The notes: generated from the letters alone by a model not told the origin. A stretch of 64,000 nt of DNA from Nocardiopsis metallicus (GCF_014201115.1 NZ_JACHDO010000001.1:7192001-7256000); one strand, 5' to 3'. Numbered from the stretch's first letter, positions 50,957 through 60,875 are shown. Made by a program: numbers and translations.

Positions 50957-52768
50957 ATGCGACCGAAACTCCGGCCAGACGTCTACTACGTCCCCACCTC
51001 CGACGGGGCCTTCATCATCGACAGCGTTCGATCGGTGAATCTGCGCGGTGGATCGATTTATCAGTGGGTGGAACTGCTGGCGCCGAGCCTGGACGGCTCC
51101 ACGCGGCTCGACGACCTGGTCTCCGGGTTGTCACCCGCACACCAGAAGATGGCCCGTGACCTGGTGGCGCTGCTCGAACGCAACGGGTTCGTACGGGACG
51201 TCGGCGACGACCTGCCGCACACGCTGACCGAGTCGGAACTGGCGCGCTACCAGGCCGAGATCGCCTACGTGGACTTCCGGTGCGAGTCCGGGCCCGCCCG
51301 GTTCGAACGCTGGCGCGGCACCCGTCTGGTGGTCGTCGGTCAGGCCCCGCTCGCCGACTCCGCCGCGCGCGCCGCCTGGAACCTCGGCTGCCGCCGGGTG
51401 GAGGTCGTCGACCCCGCTCAGGACGCCGGCGCACGCGCCTCGCGCGCCGCCGACGTCGAGGCGCTGCGGGAGGAGGACCCCTCGCTCGAACTGGTCGAGA
51501 CTCCGGCCGCGGACCTCGCCGCAAGCGTGGCCGCCGCCGATTTCGTGGTCGTGCTGACCGAGGACCCGGCGTTGGTCGACACCGTCGCGGACGCCTGCTC
51601 CGCACCCCTCCTGCCGGTTCTGGTCACCCGGGACACGGCGTGGGTGGGCCCGGTTCCGGGCGGCGCCGCCGGTTGGGCCGACGCCAAGGTACGGCTGACC
51701 GACACCGGGGCGCTGCCCGTGGGCCCCTCCAGCTGGCTGCGCGGTCCCGCCGTGGGCGTACCCGCCAACACCGCGCTCTTCTCGGTCTTTCGCGCCGTCA
51801 CCGGCGCCTACCCGGAACCGGTGGCCGGTGAAGTGGAGCGCATCGACCTGCAGACCCTCGAGTCCCAGACCGGGCGTGTGCTCGCGGTCGGTTCCGCCGC
51901 GGCGCCCGGCGGGGCCCGGGAGTCGTCGGAACCGGTCGACAGCGAGTCGTTCTCCCGGGCCGCGGCCGAGCTGTTCGACGCGCTCACCGGCCCCTTCCTG
52001 GAGATCGAGGAGCACCCGGTCCAGCTGCCGCTCCGGGTCGCCGTGGCGCGCCTGGTCAAGGGTGGTGAGACCAGCGACGTGCTCGGTGCGGCCGACGCCT
52101 TCGTCGAGGCCCGGCACAGTGCCACGCTGGCCGCGCTCGGCCGCCTGGCCGCCGCCCATCAGCCGAGCGGGCCCGCCCGCGACCTCGTCAGCGGCGAGCC
52201 GGGCCCGGCGGTCGCTCCGGTGGGAATCCGGGACCCCTACGTTCCCGGCATCGGGGCCGCACTGGACCGTGAGAGCGCGCTCTCCCAGGCGGTGTTCGAC
52301 TACGCGGCCGAACGGGCCGTGCCGGTCCCGGAGGAGGCCCCGCTGATCGGCCGGGACGACCTCCCCGAAGCTGTCGCCGAACAGGCGCACCGGCTGGACC
52401 TGCTGACCCGGTCGACCGTACGCCTCTTCCAGCTGGACGCCGAGCTGCCGACGGTCCTGGTCGCCACCGGCGGTAAGCCGCTGGCACGGGCCTCGGGCAG
52501 GGACCTGGCGAGCGCCTCCGAGCTCGCCCTGGTCCGGGCCACCACGGCGGTGCAGTGCGCGCCGCGACCGGGCACCGCGCCACCGCCGCCGGACAGGGTC
52601 CCCGAACCGGTGGGCACGGCCGCCGCACTGGACGGACACCTGCTGACGGCGGAGGACGCGGTCAAACTGCTGGCCGCGCGCGGGCTCCGGCTCGGAGCCG
52701 TGGAACTGGACGGCGAGCCTGCCCTGCTGACGGCGACGCCGCACCTGGTCAGGGTGGTGGAGCTGTGA
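50957..52768 (+). CDS. TOMM leader-binding (RRE / Ocin-ThiF-like) cyclodehydratase partner
   Basis: A 603-residue homolog of TbtF-type partner proteins that recognise the precursor leader and present it to YcaO. The first 85 residues (RPDVYYVPTSDGAFIIDSVR, LDDLVSGLSPAHQKMARDLV, LLERNGFV) form the winged-helix RiPP recognition element. Residues about 120-250 (TRLVVVGQAPLADSAARAAW, RRVEVVDP) are a ThiF/E1-like Rossmann segment without a catalytic Cys. The C-terminal half is family-specific. ATG 50957 follows AGAAGG. The stop overlaps the next start (GTGA). Confidence 0.88.
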   Translation: MRPKLRPDVYYVPTSDGAFIIDSVRSVNLRGGSIYQWVELLAPSLDGSTRLDDLVSGLSPAHQKMARDLVALLERNGFVRDVGDDLPHTLTESELARYQAEIAYVDFRCESGPARFERWRGTRLVVVGQAPLADSAARAAWNLGCRRVEVVDPAQDAGARASRAADVEALREEDPSLELVETPAADLAASVAAADFVVVLTEDPALVDTVADACSAPLLPVLVTRDTAWVGPVPGGAAGWADAKVRLTDTGALPVGPSSWLRGPAVGVPANTALFSVFRAVTGAYPEPVAGEVERIDLQTLESQTGRVLAVGSAAAPGGARESSEPVDSESFSRAAAELFDALTGPFLEIEEHPVQLPLRVAVARLVKGGETSDVLGAADAFVEARHSATLAALGRLAAAHQPSGPARDLVSGEPGPAVAPVGIRDPYVPGIGAALDRESALSQAVFDYAAERAVPVPEEAPLIGRDDLPEAVAEQAHRLDLLTRSTVRLFQLDAELPTVLVATGGKPLARASGRDLASASELALVRATTAVQCAPRPGTAPPPPDRVPEPVGTAAALDGHLLTAEDAVKLLAARGLRLGAVELDGEPALLTATPHLVRVVEL

Positions 52769-54636
52769 CCGAGTCGATGACGGCGGCCCCTACCGTGGTC
52801 GGGACCGGTGTCCTGGCCGAGGCTCTGCGTGCCGCGGTTCCGCCGGAGTACACGGTGGTGGTCGGCGAGGCCGGGGTACTGCCGGAGATTCCCGCCGGGA
52901 GCGGACCGGTGCTGCCGGTGCTCGCGCGCCGGGACCGGCTCTACATCGGTCCTGTGGTCCGCGAGGACCGACCCGGGTGCCCCGAGTGCCTGGAGTCGCG
53001 TCTGCTGCTGGCCCGGGAGTTCCCTGAGCCCATGGCGGAGATCGACCGCCGGGACCCGGAGCTGCTGCGCCGCTGGCGGCCGCCGGCGCTGACCGGGCTG
53101 CACGCCGGGTTCGCGGCCCAGATCGCCGGCAGGCTCGTCGAGCTGGACCGGGAGGCCGGGGAGCGGCTGCCGGTGATGGTGGTGCGGCTTGTCGGTCTCG
53201 GCGTGCGGCGTGCGGTGCTCCTGCCGGATCCGCTGTGCGCCGTGTGCGGCGCGCTTCCCGAGGACAACCCCGAGGACACCGAGGCGCTCATGCCGAGCGC
53301 CTCGCTGTCCCGCAAGCCGGGTTCGATGCGGACCAAGTCCCTGGTGGACGACGAGTCCTTCCTCCCGACCTACGTGGACCGGGACATGGGCATGGTGCGC
53401 ACGCTCTTCAAGTACGGCGGCGGCGTGTTCCCGAACATGACCGCGCCGCTGGGCCTGCGCAACTCCACCGACGTCGAACAGGGCATCGGTCGCACCCCCT
53501 CCTACCGCGAGTCGGGTGCGGCCGCGGTCGCCGAGGCGGTCGAACGCTGGGGCGGGATGAGCCCGTCCGGCCACCGGAGCGTGGTCACGGGCTCCTACCG
53601 GGACCTTCCCGAGGCGCTCGACCTGCGGCGGCTGGGCCTGCACGACGAGCACCGCTACGACGAGGAAGGTTTCCCCTGTCAGCGGTGGACCGAGGACGCG
53701 GAGCTGGACTGGGTCTGGGGCCGGTCCCTGACCCGTGACGCACCGGTGCTCGTGCCGGAGACCTACGCCTACTACCGCACCCGCCTGGTCCGCCCGGACC
53801 GCCCCCGGTTCCTCTACGAGATCTCGAACGGCTGCGCGGTCGGCGGTTCGATGCCGGAGACGATCCTGCACGGGCTGATGGAGGTGATCGAGCGCGACGC
53901 CTTCCTGATGACCTGGTACTCGCGCCGCACTCCGGAGCGGATCGACCTGGGCACCGCCCGCGGCACCACGGTGCCGCTGCTGCTGGAGCGGATCGAGCGG
54001 CTGACCGGGTACACGGTGCACGCCTGGGACACCACGACCGAGCACGGCGTCCCCAGCGTGTGGATCGGGGTCGTCGACGAGCAGGAACGCGACGGGTACG
54101 CCCGGTTCCTGTGCGCGGCCGCGTCCCACTTCGACATGGAGGAGGCGGTGGCGGCCGGGCTCCTGGAGATCGCCCCGATCATCGCCCAGCACCAGGACGA
54201 GCCGGCCGAGGTCCAGGACCTCGCCCGTCGCATGGTCGACGACGGCGACCTGTGCACGTCGATGCTGCACCACAGCCAGCTCAACGGGCGGCCCGAGGCC
54301 CAGGACCGCCTGGCGTTCCTGTTCGGCGGCTCCGAGCGGGCGATGGCCGACCCCGACCCCCGGTTGCACACGGGCGAGCCGACCGACCTGAAGGCGCTGC
54401 TCGACGAGACCGTCGAGCGCCTCGGGCAGCACGGCCTGGAGGTGGTGGTGGTCGACCAGACCACCCCCGAGCACCGGGCGGGCGGCCTGTTCTGCGTGAA
54501 GGTCATCGTCCCGGGGATGCTGCCGATGACCTTCGGCCACAGGTTCCGCCGCGTGCGCGGCCTCGACCGGGTGTTCGAGGCCGCCGCTGAGCAGGGCTTC
54601 GACGATGTGAACCCCGACCCGCACCCGTTCCCATGA
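52765..54636 (+). CDS. YcaO-type azoline-forming cyclodehydratase
   Basis: Uses ATP to convert Cys (and possibly Ser) of the core to thiazolines. The 623-residue protein starts at GTG 52765. N-terminal region with two CxxC pairs (GCPECLESRLLL near 72, LCAVCGALPED near 158) suggests a structural zinc site. YcaO motifs: TPSYRESGAAAVAEAVERWG near 245, NGCAVGGSMPETILHG and MEVIERDAFLMTWYSRR near 355-385, containing the Glu that bind Mg-ATP. It ends PHPFP, the PxPxP C terminus needed in azoline-forming YcaOs. Coupled on both sides by 4-nt overlaps. Confidence 0.93.
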   Translation: MTESMTAAPTVVGTGVLAEALRAAVPPEYTVVVGEAGVLPEIPAGSGPVLPVLARRDRLYIGPVVREDRPGCPECLESRLLLAREFPEPMAEIDRRDPELLRRWRPPALTGLHAGFAAQIAGRLVELDREAGERLPVMVVRLVGLGVRRAVLLPDPLCAVCGALPEDNPEDTEALMPSASLSRKPGSMRTKSLVDDESFLPTYVDRDMGMVRTLFKYGGGVFPNMTAPLGLRNSTDVEQGIGRTPSYRESGAAAVAEAVERWGGMSPSGHRSVVTGSYRDLPEALDLRRLGLHDEHRYDEEGFPCQRWTEDAELDWVWGRSLTRDAPVLVPETYAYYRTRLVRPDRPRFLYEISNGCAVGGSMPETILHGLMEVIERDAFLMTWYSRRTPERIDLGTARGTTVPLLLERIERLTGYTVHAWDTTTEHGVPSVWIGVVDEQERDGYARFLCAAASHFDMEEAVAAGLLEIAPIIAQHQDEPAEVQDLARRMVDDGDLCTSMLHHSQLNGRPEAQDRLAFLFGGSERAMADPDPRLHTGEPTDLKALLDETVERLGQHGLEVVVVDQTTPEHRAGGLFCVKVIVPGMLPMTFGHRFRRVRGLDRVFEAAAEQGFDDVNPDPHPFP

Positions 54637-56288
54637 CGAGGACCCATCCGAACACGACGGCGGTACCCGTGACCGGCGACGGGGACGCGGCCCTGGTGCG
54701 CGAGTACCTGTACGACGTGCACTACCGGTGGCGGGCGATCCACGCGCAGGGGCAGGGCGGGCTCGACGACCCCGCCCGCCCCCCGCTGTTCACCCGCCCC
54801 GCCGAGCCGCGTCGCAGGTTCCCGCTGCCCGCCGGGCCGCGCCACCGGATCGGCCCGCTCGGGGCAGCGCTCCGGGAGGAGCCGACGACTCCCGTGGCCG
54901 GTGCCGACCGTTCCGGCACCGGCCACGGGTCGGACCTGGAACGGTTGGGAGAGCTGTTGTTCTACGGTTACGGCTTCTCCCGGATGGACATCGGACCGCA
55001 GGTGGAGTGGCCCTGGCACCGGACGGTGGCCTCGGCCAGGTGCTTCTATCCGGTGGAGCTGGCGGTGTGGTCGGACGCGGCGCCGGCCGGGGTCCACCGT
55101 TACGACCCGGCCCATCACGAGCTCTCCGAGCTCCGCGAGGACGTCGGGCCGTCCGAGCTGGCCGCCGCCTCGGCGGCACGGTTCGACGGCGCGCGGGCCG
55201 TGCTGGTCGTCACGGCGAGGCTGGGCAAGACCGCCTTCAGGTACCGGAACTACGCCTACCGGCTGGCCACCCAGGAGGCCGGGCTGGTCCTGGGCAACCT
55301 CCGGGTGGTGGCCTCGGCCCTGGGCCTGGGCGGTCACACCCGGTTCCGTTTCCTGGACGAGGCCCTCGCCCGGCTACTGGCACTGCCGGACGACGACTCC
55401 GAGTCCGTTCTGGCCCTCCTGCCGCTGTGGGACCGCCAGAACGCTCCGACGGAGCCCGGCCACCGCCCGGCGGCGCCGGTGCCGCCCAGGCGGACCGTGG
55501 TCCCCGTGGCGGGCGGCAACGGCATCGAACCGGAGCTGAGCCACCGGACCCTGGCCGTCGAGCGGGCCTCGCGGCTGCACGAGCCGGCGGACCTGGAGCC
55601 GGTCAGGGCACCGGCCAGCCCCCCGCTGGCCGGCGCCGAACCGGCGGCGGGCTCCGGCACCGACCTGCCGCTGGCGCCGCTGCGGCAGGAGAGCGGAACC
55701 GACACGGGGGCGGCGGTGCTGCGCCGCGACTCCGGTCCGGACGTGTTCCTGCCCACCGCGAAGCCGGTGCCGGTGGGGGTCGTGGCCGACATCCTGCTCG
55801 ACGCGGTCCGGCCGGACGCCGACGACCTGTGGCACGAGGCTGCCCCGCCAGAGGTGGGGGTGCACGTGATCGCGGGAGCGGTGACGGGCCTGCCGCAGGG
55901 GCACTACCGCTACGTGGACGGCGCTCTGCGCACCGTGAGCCGCGCGGACCTGCGTCCCCCCTTCCAGGACATGGACGTGTGGCGGACGGAGATCAACGCC
56001 CGGACCGCGCCGCTGATGCTGGCGGTCACCGCGGACACGGCACGGCTGCTCGAACACCACCCCAGGCGGGCCTTCCGCGCCACCCAGCTGCTCACCGGCG
56101 TGGTGGCGCAGCGGGTCTCGCTGGCCGCGGCCGCGCACGGGCTGTCCGCGCGGGTGACCAACAGCTACGACGCCGACGAGTGCGCCCGCCTGCTGGGGCT
56201 GGACGGTGAACGGGAGATACCGGTGTTCCTTCTGGTATTGGGCGAGCCCAACGCGCCCTGGCACCTGGGGATGAGGGTGCGGCCTTGA
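54633..56288 (+). CDS. SagB-type azoline dehydrogenase (first copy)
   Basis: FMN-dependent nitroreductase-fold enzyme oxidising azolines to azoles. The 551-residue protein resembles TbtE. First half: LGELLFYGYGFSRMDIGPQV, SARCFYPVELAVW, VHRYDPAHHELSELRED, then KTAFRYRNYAYRLATQEAGL, where SagB enzymes place their catalytic Lys/Tyr region. The second half repeats a degenerate nitroreductase domain (LPQGHYRYVDGALRTVSRAD, AFRATQLLTGVVAQRVSLAA). A second SagB-type gene closes the operon. ATGA overlaps at start. Confidence 0.88.
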   Translation: MTRTHPNTTAVPVTGDGDAALVREYLYDVHYRWRAIHAQGQGGLDDPARPPLFTRPAEPRRRFPLPAGPRHRIGPLGAALREEPTTPVAGADRSGTGHGSDLERLGELLFYGYGFSRMDIGPQVEWPWHRTVASARCFYPVELAVWSDAAPAGVHRYDPAHHELSELREDVGPSELAAASAARFDGARAVLVVTARLGKTAFRYRNYAYRLATQEAGLVLGNLRVVASALGLGGHTRFRFLDEALARLLALPDDDSESVLALLPLWDRQNAPTEPGHRPAAPVPPRRTVVPVAGGNGIEPELSHRTLAVERASRLHEPADLEPVRAPASPPLAGAEPAAGSGTDLPLAPLRQESGTDTGAAVLRRDSGPDVFLPTAKPVPVGVVADILLDAVRPDADDLWHEAAPPEVGVHVIAGAVTGLPQGHYRYVDGALRTVSRADLRPPFQDMDVWRTEINARTAPLMLAVTADTARLLEHHPRRAFRATQLLTGVVAQRVSLAAAAHGLSARVTNSYDADECARLLGLDGEREIPVFLLVLGEPNAPWHLGMRVRP

Positions 56289-58855
56289 CCGTCGTACGCG
56301 TAGCGGGACTGCCCAGCGGAAGCGCACGGGTGGGCGAGTTGCCCGGCACCACCCGCCTCCTGGGCGACCTCGACGCGCTCCGGGGGGACCTGGAACGCCG
56401 GGGCGAGGAGTTGGCGGACCTGATCCACACGGCGGTGGGCGGCTGCGAGGACCGGTCCGTGCGCCGTGCGCTGCTGGCCTGCCGTCGGGCGGTGCACAAC
56501 GGCCGCCCGCCCGGGGCGCTGCCGCGGGACGCCCTGGCCCGGTTGCCGGAACCGGCACGAAAGCTCCTCGTCCAACTGGGCTCCGACCACGAGGCGCTGG
56601 CCCGGGTCCGTGAGCGGGCCAGGGCGTGCTTTCACGCCGAGAGGCGCCGGGCCGAGCACCGGCTGGCCGACCTGGTCGGGGACCCGGACTTCCGACGCGC
56701 CCTGGCGATGGCCAGCGACGCCCTGTTCCCCGACGTCGAGGCGTGGCTCTCCGGCCCGCCGAGCGCGCCCGAACACCTCAACACCCGCAGGCGCGTGGTC
56801 AACTACGTGCTTCGGGCCGCCCTGAAGACCAGCCCCTTCTCCACCCTGACCACCGCCGGGCCGTTTTCCGCCGCGGACCCGGCCCCGGCCCCGTCGGCGG
56901 GCGCGCCCGGCGCTCCGGCGGCGTACCAGGTCCCGGCCCCGGCCCGGCTCGCCCGCCGCCTGGAACTCAACGCCGAGGTCGAGTTCCAGCTGGAGCGCCT
57001 GCTGGTGTCCGGGCACGGCCCGCTGTTCCTGCGCACCAACCCGACCCTGACCCTGACCGGAGAGCGTGTCCTGGTCGCGCACGCGGACGGGCGCTGCGTG
57101 GGGGTACCCGCCCGCCCGTGGCTGCTGGCGCTGGTCCAGCGGGCCCGGGACGGCGCCTCCCCGGCCGCACTCGCCGAATTCCTCACCACCGGGTTCGGTG
57201 CGGCGGCGGCCGAGGCCGAGGCGATGCTCGGCCGACTGGTCACGGCCGGGGTCCTGCAGGGCGATCTCGGCGTGCCGGACCAGGCGCCGGACCGGCTGAC
57301 CGACGCGGCCGACCGCCTCGGTCTGCCGGAGGACTCACCGGTCCGGCGGATCGGCGCTACCCTCCGCGAGGCCGAGGTCGCCGAGGAGCCGGCGGACCGG
57401 TGGCGGTCCCTGGGCCGGCTGCGCGCGAGGGTCGGGGAGGCGATGACCGCAGTCGGGGGCGATCCGTCCCTGATCCCCGGCAAGTACCTGTGCTACGAGG
57501 ACGTCCTGCCCAGCTGGTCCGCCCCGCCCCGGACCCCGGACTGGTCGGCGCTCGACGGCGACCTGCACCGCGTCCGGCGCCTGGTGTCGGCGCTCGACGG
57601 CGACCTGCACCGCGTCCGGCGCCTGGTGTCGGTGTTCGACGGAGCCCTGCCCGGCCGTCTGGCCATCGCGGAGCTGCTCCGCCGCCGGTTCGGGGACGGA
57701 GCCCGCGTGGGGCTGCTGGAGGCGTGGCTGGCCTGGGAGGAGGGCGCCGTCCCCGGGAACCCGCAGGGCGGACGGACGGAGGAACCCGGCCTGCGCGGCC
57801 TGCGCGACAACCCCTTCCAGCTGGCGGGCACCGGTGTGCCCCGGATCGAGGAGCTGCACCGGTTCCAGGCGCGGCTGCGGGATCTCCTCACCCCGCTGCC
57901 GGACTGCGGACCCGGCTTCGACGCGGACACCGACGCCCTGGACCGGTTGCTCGGCTCCCCGCCCGCCTGGCTGCCCCGCGACCACCCCGTGACCCTGTTC
58001 CTCCAGCCGCTGGCCGACGGCACCGTGGCCTTCAACGCCGCAGCCCCCGGACACGGGACGGCGGGCTCGCGGGTCCGCCGCTGGTCTGAACCGCCCGCCG
58101 CGCCCGCTCCGCCCGGCGACGCGGACGGTCCCCTCCTCGTCGAGGTGGCGGGCCTGTTCCGCAGCTCCCTCAACCGGGCGGCGCCCCACGCCACCCATGA
58201 GCTGGTCTGGCCGGGGTGCGTTCCCTCCCTGCCCCCGGAGCGGCGCGTGCGCCCCGCCGACCTGGAGATCCGTCTGGACCGGACCGGGCTCCCGGACCTG
58301 TGGTGGCGCCCCGGGGACCGTCCGGTGCGCCTCATCCACCGGGGGACCATGGGCCGGTACTGGTTCCCGCCGGTGCTGCGCTTCCTGCTCGACCTGGCCA
58401 CCCCCATGTCCGAGGCGTGGGCTCTGGTGGGCCGGGCCCGCGCTCTGCACGTGGACCCCCGGCCGTCCGGGGTCTCGGTCCTGCCGCGACTTCGGGTGGG
58501 CGGGGTCCTCATGGAGCGCCGGAGTTGGATCGTGCCCCGCGCCGAGCTCGACCCGGGCGGGGACGACGACTTCGACCGCTTCTACCGCCTCCGCCGCGGG
58601 GTCCGGGACCTGGGGCTGCCCGACGTCGTCTTCGCGCGGGCCGCCGACACCGTCGACTCCGCCGGACGGGTCATGGCCAAGGCCAAGGACCGCAGGCCGC
58701 GTCCGCTGGACCTGTGCTCCTGGTGGGGAGCCGAGGAACTGGCCCGGCTGTCCAGGGGCCGGGACCTGCTGCTGTTCCAGGAGGCCGCGCCAGCCGTGTT
58801 CGGCCCGGACCGGGTCGTGGAGTACGCCGTCGAACTACCGGGGGACCGCCCATGA
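56285..58855 (+). CDS. Thiopeptide LanB-type dehydratase, glutamylation subunit
   Basis: An 856-residue protein of the lantibiotic dehydratase N-terminal family (TbtB-like), which transfers Glu from glutamyl-tRNA to core Ser before elimination to dehydroalanine. Motifs include VRVAGLPSGSARVGELPG, the NTRRRVVNYVLRAALKTSPF region with the tRNA-Glu/active-site Arg and Lys, FSTLTTAGPF, and C-terminal RIHRGTMGRYW-like LIHRGTMGRYWFPP and FDRFYRLRRGVRDLGLPDVV. TTG 56285 overlaps the preceding stop (TTGA); GTG 56330 is the alternative. It carries a perfect 42-bp tandem duplication. The elimination domain is a separate protein, the next gene. Confidence 0.9.
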   Translation: MTVVRVAGLPSGSARVGELPGTTRLLGDLDALRGDLERRGEELADLIHTAVGGCEDRSVRRALLACRRAVHNGRPPGALPRDALARLPEPARKLLVQLGSDHEALARVRERARACFHAERRRAEHRLADLVGDPDFRRALAMASDALFPDVEAWLSGPPSAPEHLNTRRRVVNYVLRAALKTSPFSTLTTAGPFSAADPAPAPSAGAPGAPAAYQVPAPARLARRLELNAEVEFQLERLLVSGHGPLFLRTNPTLTLTGERVLVAHADGRCVGVPARPWLLALVQRARDGASPAALAEFLTTGFGAAAAEAEAMLGRLVTAGVLQGDLGVPDQAPDRLTDAADRLGLPEDSPVRRIGATLREAEVAEEPADRWRSLGRLRARVGEAMTAVGGDPSLIPGKYLCYEDVLPSWSAPPRTPDWSALDGDLHRVRRLVSALDGDLHRVRRLVSVFDGALPGRLAIAELLRRRFGDGARVGLLEAWLAWEEGAVPGNPQGGRTEEPGLRGLRDNPFQLAGTGVPRIEELHRFQARLRDLLTPLPDCGPGFDADTDALDRLLGSPPAWLPRDHPVTLFLQPLADGTVAFNAAAPGHGTAGSRVRRWSEPPAAPAPPGDADGPLLVEVAGLFRSSLNRAAPHATHELVWPGCVPSLPPERRVRPADLEIRLDRTGLPDLWWRPGDRPVRLIHRGTMGRYWFPPVLRFLLDLATPMSEAWALVGRARALHVDPRPSGVSVLPRLRVGGVLMERRSWIVPRAELDPGGDDDFDRFYRLRRGVRDLGLPDVVFARAADTVDSAGRVMAKAKDRRPRPLDLCSWWGAEELARLSRGRDLLLFQEAAPAVFGPDRVVEYAVELPGDRP
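57545..57628 (+). repeat. Perfect 42-bp tandem duplication inside the LanB gene
   Basis: Two adjacent identical 42-bp units (57545-57586, 57587-57628) encode SALDGDLHRVRRLV twice in frame, at about residues 421-448. The absence of any difference implies a recent event. Confidence 0.9.
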
Positions 58856-59778
58856 GCAGCTGGATCGCCGCTCACTGCTACTACCACCAGGACCCGTCGA
58901 AGGTGGTCGCCTCCGTCGTGGCGCCGACCGTGCGGGCGCTGGGCGACCGGGCCCCGCGCTGGTTCTACGTCCGCTACTGGACCGGCGGACCGCACGTCAG
59001 GTTCCGCCTCCGCGTGCCCGACCCCGCTCACCGCGAGTTCGCGCGCCGTGAGGTCCGGGACCGGTTCGCGGAACTGGTGCGGACGAGTCCCTCACGCACC
59101 GCCGCCGACCCCGCCGAGTACCGGCGGCTCGCCGTTCTGATCGGTGAGCCGGGCGAGGAGTCGGGCGGCGACCTGCTGCCGGACAACACCCTCACCTGGG
59201 AGGAGTACCGGCCCGAGACCGGGATGTACGGCGGACCCGAGGCCATGGAGCACGTCGAGGAGTTCTTCACCGCGTCGAGCCGTGACGCCCTGGCCTACGC
59301 CGGAACCCCCACCGACCCGGTGGCCCGCGCCGTGTGGTGCGTGGCCAGCGGGCTGGCGGCGGTCGGCGACGCGGACTGGGTGCACGGGTTCGTCGATCAC
59401 ATGGTCGGGCGCTGGATCGGTGAACGGACCGGCGCCCGGTGGCAGGGGATCGTCGACCAGTCGTGGCAGCGCTCCGGGGAACGCGTTCGCCAACTCGTCC
59501 GGCACGCCCTGACCGCGACGCCGACAGGCGGCGAGGGCGAGTGGCTGACGGCCTGCCGACGGCTCCAGGACGGGCTCGGGGACGTGGCGGCGGACGGCCT
59601 GCTGAAACCGCCCGAGGGCACCGCACCGCACGACATCCCAGACCTGGACCGGGGAATGGTGACCCTTTCCGCGCTGCACATGCACAACAACCGACTCGGG
59701 GTTCACATGGAACGCGAAGCACTGGTGATGGAACTGCTCAGGCTCGCCCTGGCCGAGACCGTGTCGGTGAAGCCGTGA
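58852..59778 (+). CDS. SpaB_C-type thiopeptide biosynthesis protein (Glu elimination, TbtC-like)
   Basis: A 308-residue member of the thiopeptide-type bacteriocin biosynthesis (SpaB_C) family. WIAAHCYYHQDPSKVVASVV, RWFYVRYWTGGPHVRFRLRV and the C-terminal LSALHMHNNRLGVHMEREAL are typical. In thiomuracin and relatives the protein next to split LanB eliminates glutamate from glutamylated Ser, giving dehydroalanine. Order immediately after LanB supports that role; the following gene is assigned as pyridine synthase. The two could be reversed, as the family members are similar. ATGA overlap with LanB. Confidence 0.8.
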   Translation: MSSWIAAHCYYHQDPSKVVASVVAPTVRALGDRAPRWFYVRYWTGGPHVRFRLRVPDPAHREFARREVRDRFAELVRTSPSRTAADPAEYRRLAVLIGEPGEESGGDLLPDNTLTWEEYRPETGMYGGPEAMEHVEEFFTASSRDALAYAGTPTDPVARAVWCVASGLAAVGDADWVHGFVDHMVGRWIGERTGARWQGIVDQSWQRSGERVRQLVRHALTATPTGGEGEWLTACRRLQDGLGDVAADGLLKPPEGTAPHDIPDLDRGMVTLSALHMHNNRLGVHMEREALVMELLRLALAETVSVKP

Positions 59779-60875
59779 CGGCCTCCCGGCGGCTCCGGAT
59801 CGCCTACCACGATCCCGACCCCGCACCGCTGCTGCGGGAGGGGGTGCGTCCGCTGCTCGAACAACTGGCAGCCGAGGGGCTGCCCGCCTTCTGGACGCGG
59901 CACTGGCGCCGGGGGCCGCACCTGAGGATCGTCGTGGACGCCGACGACGCAGCCTGGGAACGGACCGTGCGCCCCGCGGTGGAACGCCACATCCGGCCCG
60001 CGCTCGCCGCCCGACCGTCCACCACCGTGCTCGACCCCGAGCCGCTCCGGGAGACCTACCGGCGACTGGCCGAACGGGAACGGGAGCACGGCCCGCTGGA
60101 ACCCCAGCAGCCCGACAACACCGTCGAGGAGGAGCCGCACGACCCCCGCCTGCACGTACTCGGTACGTACGACGCGGTGGAGCTGTTCGAGGGCTTCCAA
60201 CAGCGGACCGGCGACGCCGCGCTCACCGTGGCGGTGGGCGAGGGTCCCGCGCTGAGCACCCACGTCGTGGACCTGATGCTGATCATGGCGCAGCGGGTGG
60301 GCGGCTACCTCGAACGCGGTTTCGTCTCCTACCGCTCGCACGCCGAGGCGCACATCATGGCAAGCCCGGATCCGCGGGCGGTCCGGTCGCTCTTCGACGA
60401 ACGCTCGACCCGCCTGCGCGACCCCCTCGTACGCCGTGTCCGGGCCCACGCCGAGGGGTCCGCCTCCCACGTTGACCCGTTGACCGCGTCCGTGGGCCGG
60501 GAGCTCGTCCGGGCCGCCGACGACGCCCGACCGCTGCTCGCGGACGGCCGCCTCGACCTCGACGGGCCGATCGCGGCCGACGGGGGCGGCGAGGGCGGCG
60601 GCGCGACCGTGGAACAGACGCGCCACAGTGCCTTCCACCGCACCCTGCGTGCTTCCGGGGACTTCGAGCAGGTCCTGCGGGAGGCCCCGTGGTTCCTGCG
60701 CTACCGGGTGGCGCTGAACCTGCTGTACCTGCACCTGGCGCGGATCGGGATCCGCCCGGTGGACCGGTTCCTGTACTGCCACGTCGTCGCCGACGCGGTG
60801 GAGCAGGCCTGTGGGGTCGACGCCGTGGCGATGGTGGCCGCGGGCAAGACCGAACTCGTAGAAGGGCATTCATGA
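59775..60875 (+). CDS. Thiopeptide pyridine synthase ([4+2] macrocyclase, TbtD-like)
   Basis: A 366-residue SpaB_C-fold protein starting at GTG 59775. RLRIAYHDPDPAPLLREGVR, FWTRHWRRGPHLRIVV, VDLMLIMAQRVGGYLERGFV, YRSHAEAHIMAS and C-terminal RYRVALNLLYLHLARIGIRP match the pyridine synthase branch, which joins two dehydroalanines by formal aza-[4+2] addition, closes the macrocycle and releases the leader as an amide. This is the class-defining enzyme and the reason for the thiopeptide call. Leader release by it may explain why no leader protease is visible. Confidence 0.85.
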   Translation: MTASRRLRIAYHDPDPAPLLREGVRPLLEQLAAEGLPAFWTRHWRRGPHLRIVVDADDAAWERTVRPAVERHIRPALAARPSTTVLDPEPLRETYRRLAEREREHGPLEPQQPDNTVEEEPHDPRLHVLGTYDAVELFEGFQQRTGDAALTVAVGEGPALSTHVVDLMLIMAQRVGGYLERGFVSYRSHAEAHIMASPDPRAVRSLFDERSTRLRDPLVRRVRAHAEGSASHVDPLTASVGRELVRAADDARPLLADGRLDLDGPIAADGGGEGGGATVEQTRHSAFHRTLRASGDFEQVLREAPWFLRYRVALNLLYLHLARIGIRPVDRFLYCHVVADAVEQACGVDAVAMVAAGKTELVEGHS

